Assembly: GCA_029582265.1 (NCBI GenBank)
Contig: CM055823.1
Location: 1,178,001 to 1,242,000 of the forward strand
Origin: Zoroaster sp. YZ-2022
Taxonomy: Eukaryota > Echinodermata > Asteroidea > Forcipulatida > Zoroasteridae
DNA length: 64,000 nt
Direction of reading: 5' to 3'
Below, one piece after another: positions 56,605 through 64,000 of this stretch. The translations under genes were made by a program, and so were the position numbers. The notes below the pieces were generated by a model, which saw only the letters and a program-made list of their open reading frames with translations, made no database searches and was not told the origin of the DNA. Every line of letters starts with the position of its first letter. The stretch's first letter is position 1.

Positions 56605-57096
56605 GCTGTTGCACTGGGGTGCCTGTTGTAGACATAAAGGTCTGGTCACTGGCGCTCGGACCCAATCTGGTGCGTTGGAATGGCCGAGGAGGTGCTCACT
56701 TGAAGGATGCTTCATGGTTTGCTATCAGGGTTTCATACCCTATCCCTGCTTTGATCATTTTTGCATTTAGGGACGAATGATTTGGTATCTCATGACTTAA
56801 TTCACTTTGAGACAGCTCATCACTTCGGCCTTGGGCATTCTGCCGGTAAAGGTTTCCGCAAACTATTGCTTAGTTTGGTCAGACATTCTCCTGAGGGTAT
56901 GTTCTATTTTGATGCCACTTCTCATAAATCCACCGAGAACGCACGTAAAGCAGCCAATCGTTGGGTGAAAGCGCAGTGTAAAAGCTTGGGGCTAGGTGTA
57001 CTGCAGCACCCGCAGTTTATCTGGTCGGATGCTAGCCTTTATCGTTTCGATTGGGTCCATCTGTCTCCAAAAAGGGCTTTCCATTTTCAAGGCTAA
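56605..57096 (+). pseudogene. SGNH/GDSL hydrolase-like fragment, TE-associated
   Basis: The + strand reads RWNGRGGAHLKDASWFAIR then PALI, then after a shift in a T-run near 56757 LHLGTNDLVSHDLIHFE through SDASLYRFDWVHLS. GTND resembles SGNH block III and DWVH the catalytic Asp-His of block V. Such domains occur in some LINE ORF1 proteins and in tyrosine-recombinase retroelements (recalled, not searched). The N-terminal Ser block is missing or lies in the gap. Confidence 0.55.
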
Positions 57097-58290
57097 TCTG
57101 TGTAATTGTATTCTGTCTGTGCTGTAACTGGTGCACTTTTGTGGGTGTTTTTGTTCTGTTCCTTTGGGCGCGCTTCTTAGGCCTGGGCGTAAGTGAAAAT
57201 CAAATCGCCGTTGAGTTATTACTCTGGCAGTGTGGGAAACTTCCAGCACAATTAGCATGAACAGTGCACATTGAGCACATACTAAGTCACGCGCAGTTAC
57301 GTTCATCCCATATCAACAGAGGGAAGTCCACCTAAACCCCATAAAATGAACGCATTGAAGAGATCTTGTTTATATTTAAGTCGCCGTTAAGAGAAATACC
57401 AATAAGTTAACGGTCCCCCCTGTTATTTCAAATCGATTAGCCTAGTCCTATACACAAAATAAAAAATAACCATGCAAGCAGTACGTGTTTATGCTCATGC
57501 AGGGGCCACTTTTTAGACGTATTCGTTGTTTACGTGGTGCATGTACCCTGAACTGATTTTGTACGACGGCCTATGCGTTTTGTGATTGACTTATGCTCAC
57601 CGCAAATTACGTTATCATTATTGGACAAACTTTTCTTGGGAACCAAATGGGGCGTGGCAAACAATAACGTCATGTGATGCAATAAGTGGATCGGTGGGAT
57701 TTATCATTACTCTTCAGTAGACCTTACATTACCTGCAAGTGCAAAGGCATTTACACCCGCAATGCGAAAGGCAGTGACCAATAGAACCATGCTTTTCGTA
57801 GTTAATATTTATGAAAATAAATTGACATTTTCAAACAAATCAATGTGTAATAAATAAACAACATGAAACATTCAAGTTAGTGTAAATTAATCGCAGTTGT
57901 TTAATCATCAATTCGTCATCCCCAGCTTTTCTTCAAAAACAAAAATGTTAAATGACTTTGTAGTGTTCAATTTTAATTACTATTAGCACAAGTTTATGCT
58001 TCAAAAATATGAAGTATGTTCAGAATTTAGAATAAATGGGGCATTGTTTGAGACTGCAGGATTCAAGTATTGATATTCCCCCTAGAAAAAGTGGTGCAAT
58101 CCCTAGTTCCTCCAAAAATTGTTCCCTAGTTACGCCACTGCTCCAGGATGCCTATTGTCCAGTTGCTGGCAGTGATGAAGTGATTTATTCTTCATATAAA
58201 TGTATTACACTGTATTACATTTATTCTTAAGCGCTTTAGACATCAGCAAGGCTATGAACAGAACAATGACAAGACAGTTACTTTAGGACA
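57097..58290. other. Non-coding stretch
   Basis: AT-rich, no gene recognised; frames at 57051-57306 are featureless. Confidence 0.4.
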
Positions 58291-58400
58291 AAATGAGTGC
58301 ACCATTATCATTCAGCAGGTAACAGTCGCTGCAGTCACAACCAGCCAGCCTGCTATGGAAGCTATGATGGCAGGCTGGCTGGCTGTGTTTAGTTTTAGTT
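58291..58400. repeat. Hairpin and copy of the 212-bp repeat tail
   Basis: CAGGTAACAGTCGCTGCAGTC matches a block in the 212-bp repeats at 59.9 and 60.1 kb; it is followed by CAGCCAGCCTGC pairing with GCAGGCTGGCTG across a 16-base loop. Confidence 0.7.
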
Positions 58401-58559
58401 TTTATTCGGAAACACTTTTGTTACAGTGGCACACACCGTGTGGTGGTGCATCCAAATTATATAATGACAATTATAAGGTGACAATTATAAACATGACAAA
58501 CACAATAATTACAAGTTAATTACTAACTACCGGTACAGTATAAAATTATACGGTTCAAG
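58401..58559. other. AT-rich flank of the LINE
   Basis: TGACAATTATAA words repeat twice near 58464-58495; otherwise nothing. Likely the LINE 3' untranslated end. Confidence 0.4.
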
Positions 58560-59760
58560 TTATAATGTGGATAGTATTAGAGATCTTGCTGTCCATGCTC
58601 GATTTAAGTATTGTTTACTTTGAACGTCGAAGATTTTACCTAATACTACGTTTTCTGTGTACATATTGTCAAGCATGAAATGTCTTTTTAATTCTTGAGA
58701 GCCATTGCTAAAGTTTTCCCAATATTCGTTTAACCCATTTTCCCAGAGACTGTTTCTAATATTTAAGTAAATAGCATCCCTAATATCATACAATTTAGTA
58801 CAATCAAAAAAAAATGTTCTACTGTTTCGGTTTGGTTGTTCGTACATAGTTTACATAGGCCTGTATTTTGAGCACACCATGATTGCTTACGGCCTTCAAG
58901 GTCTAACTGAATTGGACCTTGCTTTAAATTTTAGGTTAACATTTTTAAGTTTGTATTGTCAAGTAGATATTGTTCAAAATTCGGACTTCCTTATACATAA
59001 TGTATTCTGTTAATGATGTTTACTTTGAGCTCTGGTGAACCATTCTTTGGCATCTTTGCTCTTGTTTTCTTTCCTAAATTGTTGTGTCCATTTATCAGTT
59101 GCAGGTTCTTCACTAAACATATTAATTAAATTGAATTTCATTAGATTATTTTTTATATTCGTTAACCATTGCCATTTCATATTGTCTTCAACATGAAGAA
59201 TAGCTTTGAAAAGTAAGCGAGACCACCTACTGTTCTCCATATTTTTCAGCCTATTGAAGTATTGAATTCTATACTCATTTTGCACAGAAGAAACAGTTTG
59301 CCATCCCAAATCACCGTACAGTGCCTCTTTAGCAACATTCCTGGGGGCCTTTAATATTATTCTGGCCATTTGGTATTGCAAGTTTTCGATTTTGTCTTGT
59401 GCTGTTTTCCCATTGCAAAACCAAATGGAGCTTGCATAATTTATTGTAGGTAGCCCAATTGTTTTCCAAAGCAAATCTCCATAATAAACCCTGTTAAAAT
59501 CTTCTTGTTCAGTGATTATTGACTTAATATATGAAATGATACGATTGCCCTTTTTGATAACTTCATCTATGTGGTGCGTATCAGATAATGATCTAGAGAT
59601 GTGTACCCCCAAATATTTATATGTTTCGGTTTCTGATATGTAATGATTGCCTAATTGCCATTTTCTGTGCACATTCACACGTTGTCCTGTAATTAAAACA
59701 TTCGATTTGTCATAGTTGAAAGAAAGTTTACCTGCTGAATGATGATAACGGCTATGCGTG
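58560..59760 (-). pseudogene. Non-LTR retrotransposon 3' part (RT end and zinc-binding tail)
   Basis: A long minus-strand frame (59678-59010) starts MNVHRKWQLGNHYISETE, with ETYKYLGVHISRSLSD, GLPTINYASSIWFC, QMARIILKAPRNVAKEAL and SSVQNEYRIQYFNRLKNM, the post-palm region of LINE reverse transcriptase. Further down is WCAQNTGLCKLCTNNQTE with a following VEHFFxDC, a CCHC zinc-binding tail. A T9 run at 58806-58814 (A9 on +) throws this out of frame with the C-terminus ending at 58560. A further break lies between 58850 and 59010. The RT palm is missing. Confidence 0.9.
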
Positions 59761-60449
59761 TACTATTCGCGAATACTACAATGCGTACCACTGCCTAGAC
59801 AAAACGGTGTAATTGGCAGTGTTACTCGCGAATAGTATTCGCGAATAGAGTTCGCAAACAGTTCACGACCGCAATTTTTATGCCGTGTAAATGCAATACA
59901 TTATTGCAGGCAACAATTGCTGCAGTCACAGCCATCCAGCCTGCCCTGTCGCTTCCTCAAAGGCATTACTTGTGAGTACTATTCGCGAATACTGCAATGT
60001 GTACAACTACCAGCAGTGCCTGGACAGAACAGCGCAATTGGCAGCATTACTCGCGAATAGTATTCGCGAATAGTTCACGACCGCAATTTTTATGCCGTGT
60101 AAAGGCAATACATTATTGCAGGTAACAGTCGCTGCAGTCACAACCATCCAGCCTGCCATGTCGGCTTCCTCAAAGGCATTACTATTTGCAAACACGTACA
60201 AGTACAAAGCTTACCACCATGACTAGACAAAACGGTGTAATTGCCAGCTTAATAGGATTACTTGCGAATAGTAGTCGGGAATAGTTACCAAACACTTCAC
60301 GACCGCAAGTTATGAATGGTTCAAAGGCAATTGGTCATTATTCGGGAATAGTTGCAGGTATTCGCGCTTGCGCGATTAATCGAATAATTCAAAAACCACG
60401 AGTACGATTAGCAACAACTATTCACGAATAATCGAATTATTCGCACAGG
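59761..60449 (+). repeat. 212-bp tandem repeat with TATTCGCGAATA palindromes
   Basis: Two full units (about 59763-59975 and 59976-60190) and a decayed third share ACTATTCGCGAATACT, AATTGGCAGxxTTACTCGCG, TTCACGACCGCAATTTTTAT and ATACATTATTGCAGG. A following AT-rich part (60340-60449) has ATTCG/CGAAT words typical of hAT subterminal regions. The hAT MITE at 60458 is inserted in this unit. Confidence 0.8.
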
Positions 60450-60457
60450 CCTAGCGT

Positions 60458-61068
60458 CAGGGTTGCCAGTTTGGCGTTTTACACGCCAAAAACAACCAAT
60501 TTGGCGTTTTTAAGTTGGTTTGGCGGGTAGAAATTAAAAGTGCCCGCCAAACGGCTTTTTGGAGGTTTTTTTTGGCGTTTTCAAATGGCCTACCATAAAA
60601 AATAAAAGTGAACTGGTATAAAGCCCAAACGCACGGCGCGCCGTGCGTGCAGACGGTCCGCTATCCAGTGCTGTACAGTCTGTTTAACAACAATATGTAT
60701 CAGATAGAGCCAGATGTGAATGAACCACCGAGAGACGATCCGGAAGAATTCGATGAACTCTAATACGTTCAACTTGTATGTGCTTAGTGCTACCCGTGAC
60801 GTGGCACACTATGATTTGATGTTCGCTTTTATGGTGTTTTTGTAACTTCTTGTTTTATTTATTTAAATTGAAAAGTAAGATTTTATAAAATTTACATTCT
60901 CAAATGATATGTTAACGTATCTTAATTGTAACGAATTGAATCCCATGTATTATACCTTTACATATAGGGTCAATTACCTAAAAATACATCAAATACAATT
61001 TTTTTTTTTTTTTATCCCATTTGGCGGACAATTTGGCGGACTGGGCTTCCGGAAAACTGGCAACCCTG
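60458..61068. mobile_element. hAT MITE, 611 bp
   Basis: Perfect 15-bp terminal inverted repeats CAGGGTTGCCAGTTT (60458-60472; complement at 61054-61068) and an exact 8-bp target duplication CCTAGCGT (60450-60457, 61069-61076). Subterminal TTTGGCG words repeat at both ends. No coding capacity. Confidence 0.96.
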
Positions 61069-61761
61069 CCTAGCGTTTCTCGCGTGTGGCAGTTTTGGGC
61101 GGAATAGCGCATTAACTTCCCACTTTGGGTGCAGCAGTTCTGGCAATTAACAGTTACTGCAGTCCTAGAAAATTAAACTTAATAATATGGAGATTTTAGT
61201 CCTCCGTTATTTACATGTTATCAAGTGTTCATAGTGCCGGGATCTCCCTCGGGCTAGTTCAGACCGCAGCTTCCTAGGTGGGACGCGAACACTTGGTTGA
61301 TTCATATTGTATTGATTCATATGATATGCTGTGTATTAGCATATGTTACACATGTGCATTATACTGTTTGTTATTGTCAACATTTAAATGTATGTTTTAA
61401 TAACTATCCCCATTGGGGGTTAGTGGTGCCAGGTCTGGGTATACAGAGTCTTGGGTACGCTGTATAGGTGGTCCCAGCTGGTTTTTCTCTGAGGTCTTGG
61501 GTATCTCAGGGTGTGTGTTTGTTTGTCTTTATCAAATGCTGTTTAATGACAAATCCGGTTTGCCCATAGTTTGGTATTCCGGTGGTTGATGGTGTCAACC
61601 TCTTTGAATAAAAAAGCTTGAAAGCTGTGGCCAAGTGGCATTCAAATGAATTTGTAGTTGGTGCTATTTATTGTGAGTTCGAGTATAATCTGATACAATA
61701 GCGGGATTCGTGTCAACCCCCCCCCCCCCTGGGAAAACCCAGGTTCTTTTAATTAGTATAC
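61069..61761. other. Intron-like stretch downstream of AS3MT exon 2
   Basis: No further AS3MT exon was recognised. A C-run lies at 61718-61729. The rest is unassigned. Confidence 0.45.
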
Positions 61762-61914
61762 CCTGATTGTATTTCATATCGACACCAACCACTGAACCCT
61801 TCTCTCCAACGAAAGGTTGCTGATGGCAAACAGTCCATGCCTGTGCCGGAGCCGAGATCCAGGACTCGCAGCCCCTCGACATGGCTAGGAATGGTCAGGC
61901 CACACCCATAGAAC
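61762..61914 (-). CDS. AS3MT: Arsenite methyltransferase, exon 2
   Basis: SAM-dependent methyltransferase that methylates trivalent arsenic in the cytosol. The minus-strand exon follows TATATATTATTTATAG and ends CAGG/GTATAC. It reads FYGCGLTIPSHVEGLRV, then LDLGSGTGMDC, the SAM-binding motif I. It resumes one base out of frame as VGEKGSVVGVDMKYNQ, motif II. YGCG carries the second N-terminal cysteine of the family. The frame break lies between 61812 and 61832, in the short T-runs CCTTTC and GTTTGCC, so an assembly indel is as likely as a real mutation. It joins exon 1 in phase (AC plus G gives Thr). Confidence 0.9.
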
Positions 61915-62368
61915 CTATAAATAATATATAGGATCAAAGTTGTAAAGATGTTCATTATTGGCACAGGGGTCGGTTAGTGGGGTTGGGGGTACTTACAACT
62001 TTCCCATGATCAGAATTTTTTTCCATGTTTCACTTCTGTGACTAGAATCCAGATCTTTCCCTGACAGATATGTTCATGTTTTTTTAGAGTCAGAATGTAG
62101 AATAACCACCACCACTTTTTTTATCCAAATATGACAAATATCACAGATTTCCCTTTAAATGATTAAAAGTGTAGTCAAGTGAGAATTGGAAATATTTTTG
62201 GAGATTTTGAGCAATGAATGTATGCACATCCAGTGAGATGTTGGCCATTTTGTTGTCTTCTGAAAACACATGCTTAGACATTGTGCACAATTGGCGGATG
62301 GGTTCGACATTCTTTCAGACTAATGCAACTTTCCAAGAAATCATTTGATCCCTAGAGATAATGCTTAC

Positions 62369-62526
62369 GTTGCAACAACTTCATCATGGACACTTGCAAT
62401 GGCCCTCCTTACACTGGGCGATGGCCTTGCTGACAAAGCTACCTTGCAAGCATTTGTTTGTAGATCCGTGGACTTCTGAATAATATTCCCATAGTAATCC
62501 TTTACATTGTCGTGAACGTCAGCCAT
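62369..62526 (-). CDS. AS3MT: Arsenite methyltransferase, exon 1 with start codon
   Basis: The first coding exon begins ATG at 62526 (MADVHDNVKDYYGNIIQKS), continues TDLQTNACKVALSARPSPS and ends ASVHDEVVA plus two bases of Thr at the donor GTAAGC. In AS3MT proteins this N-terminal segment has the same order: a YYG near the start, LQTN-x-C with the first conserved cysteine (Cys27 here), then a short ARP linker and VHxEV before the YGCG of exon 2. 52 codons plus 2 bases. Upstream there is no TATA box. Exons after exon 2 were not found; they may lie left of here, in the gap, or be lost. Confidence 0.92.
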
Positions 62527-63224
62527 TTTGTTTTCACCCGGCTATTTGTTCCCTCGGGGGACTCTCTGCTGATTGTTTGATTTATTCTGGTATGTTAACC
62601 TTGAAAAAAAATTCAATAGAATCCAAAGAATTAAATTACTTCTGCCAAAAATAGTGTCATATTCTTTAAAATTATTTGTCTTACATAATAAAATTGCTCC
62701 GGCTGCTTTTTCCTCTACTGAAGTACAAGTAACTGTTAATCGACATCAAAAGCTTGTATACCACATACATCCAGTGACCCAGTAAGAAGAGGTTAGTCCA
62801 TTCATTTCAACCCTCTAGTTTTAAAAATCAAACAAGGTGCCTGCATTTTTGAGAAAACCACCAGTTAGGTAAAAAGCTCTAGATGCCTGGTCCCGCCCCC
62901 CCCCCCCCCCACTTTGCCCTTGTCTCCACCTAACATAGTCCGAATGCCTTTTCTGTTCAGTCTCCTATTTTTTGTTTAGAATAATTACGTAATTGTCACA
63001 GCGAAAATTACCTTATTATTCTAAAAATATTAGACGGTGAGCAGAAGAGACATTCGGACTATAGTCTCCACCGGCACATTACCGAAATTTGTTTTGGAAG
63101 ACGTAAACACTTCCTGAATATAAATACTATACCGTTTGACGACCCAAAATGACAAAACCAAATATTTCAAAATAATTTTCAAAATCTCCCACAGCCTCCG
63201 CTTCGGATCATTAGACGGTTGATT
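62527..63224. other. Upstream flank of AS3MT
   Basis: Likely contains the AS3MT promoter immediately right of 62526. A C-rich run lies at 62896-62911. A weak + strand frame at 62573-62785 has no recognised domain. Confidence 0.4.
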
Positions 63225-63571
63225 ATGGAGTGCCATGGTCGAGCAGTTTAGTGCATCGGATATTTGTGTTCTGATGGCTGGAGTCGTCAGAATGTGGGTT
63301 CGAACCTGACTGCGACCATGGTGCTTAATTGTGTCCTTGAGCAAGACACTTTACCATAATTGATTCTTCCACCTAGGGGTAAATGGTGAGGCAGAGTTGG
63401 TTGTTGTGTTTGATTAGCCCTACATGCGCTGTAGTGTAATGGCAGCAATTGAGCTGTATACTCCCCAGGGAGCTGAGATGGTTTCAGGAATGATTTAAGA
63501 GCCTGATGAGCAGGGTAATAATATAATGCGCCTTGAGCACCAGTTTGCGGATACGTGCGCCATATAAGTTC

Positions 63572-63575
<4 letters not shown>
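63225..63575 (+). mobile_element. tRNA-derived SINE, copy 3
   Basis: The A-box-like TGGTCGAGCAG starts at 63236 and the B-box-like GGTTCGAACC at 63297-63306. The central block follows (GTGTCCTTGAGCAAGACACT, GGCAGAGTTGGTTG, ATGGCAGCAATTGAGC), then CGCCTTGAGCAC and GCGCCATATAAGTTC. The 3' tail is (ATG)n rather than (ATT)n. Confidence 0.92.
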
Positions 63576-63616
<41 letters not shown>

Positions 63617-63621
63617 TCGGG

Positions 63622-63675
<54 letters not shown>
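63574..63675. repeat. Inverted trinucleotide microsatellite
   Basis: About 14 ATG/GAT units, the spacer TCGGGC, then about 19 ATC/CAT units. The two halves are complementary, making a hairpin at the SINE tail. Confidence 0.95.
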
Positions 63676-63791
63676 AAAGAGGTCAGATCTTAGAGAGGTC
63701 AGATCATGACGACTGTAGATATGCAAATTACATGTACACAATGCACATGTGCACGTTGTTGTTGGTTTTGGTTGGCACTTTTCGAGATTAC

Positions 63792-63981
63792 GTGCAGAGC
63801 TGCCAACTCTTCGGATTCTGCGGAGACTTCGTGAGCATTTGTATTTACATTTGCCGCAATATATGCATGAGGCCACCCTTTTGGCACCAAAAGGAGAGGC
63901 CTTGCATATATTTAAGTAAGTAAATTACCGTCAAATACGCGAAGTCTTCCGCAGAATCCGAAAAGTTGGCAGCTTCTGCAC
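63792..63981. mobile_element. 190-bp palindromic MITE
   Basis: Outer arms (GTGCAGAGCTGCCAACTCTT... and its complement, 63792-63841 and 63932-63981) pair over about 50 bp with few mismatches. Pairing continues inward (ATATATGCATGAGGCC with GGCCTTGCATATAT) to a central CCTTTTGG-CA-CCAAAAGG. The whole element can fold into one hairpin. No coding potential; no clear target duplication. Confidence 0.93.
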
Positions 63982-64000
63982 GCCATCAACAATAAATATT

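Noticed and set aside
1..64000. CRISPR array among the tandem repeats
   Set aside because: Repeats are head-to-tail satellites without unique spacers, no cas genes exist, and the DNA is eukaryotic.

Overview
This is a window of animal nuclear DNA, not microbial. It is AT-rich, has no operons, and is packed with interspersed repeats, satellites, SINEs, LINE relics and DNA transposons. The few host-coding pieces are short exons bounded by splice sites. The lineage cannot be fixed from sequence alone. Frequent AGGCCT-containing words and an inverted pair of 15-bp tandem arrays, recalling the TU fold-back elements of sea urchins, suggest a marine invertebrate deuterostome, perhaps an echinoderm (inference). 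Two runs of exactly 500 N (21902-22401, 56088-56587) are scaffold gaps.

Host genes. The one gene I can name is arsenite methyltransferase (AS3MT) on the minus strand at the right end: exon 1 with the start codon at 62369-62526 and exon 2 at 61762-61914, joined in phase. Its later exons were not recognised. A second set of short minus-strand segments between about 12 and 34 kb looks like exons of one or more unrecognised genes. The best have both splice sites and one open frame: 16308-16460, 18865-19047, 22986-23164, 26847-26933, with 33634-33681 less certain. An intact intronless ORF (49442-50185, minus) encodes an acidic protein with one C2H2 finger.

Mobile DNA. At 40211-46286 lies a Ty3/gypsy LTR retrotransposon with gag, protease, reverse transcriptase, RNase H and integrase. 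Its LTRs look identical over 202 bp, the 3' LTR is cut short, and a -1 frameshift signal sits at the gag stop. At 50.3-55.2 kb there is a stack of insertions: a fold-back-like element with inverted 15-bp arrays holds a Tc1/mariner-type transposon in a TA-rich microsatellite; that transposon holds a MITE and, inside its transposase gene, a 1115-bp hAT-like element with an 8-bp target duplication. A 539-bp MITE at 36.5-37.1 kb shares the Tc1-type element's outer termini. Other elements are a 611-bp hAT MITE (60.5-61.1 kb), a 190-bp palindromic MITE (63.8 kb), three copies of a tRNA-derived SINE, a relic hAT transposase just left of the LTR element, and three LINE fragments.

Tandem repeats are abundant, with units of about 15, 17, 36, 61, 78, 85, 100 and 212 bp. 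The 61-bp satellite at 17.2-18.4 kb is the expanded head of a dispersed repeat also present at 5.5 and 27.2 kb with one monomer each. Single-base frame breaks recur in sequences that otherwise look young or functional (the LTR element, AS3MT exon 2), so some breaks may be residual assembly indels rather than decay.
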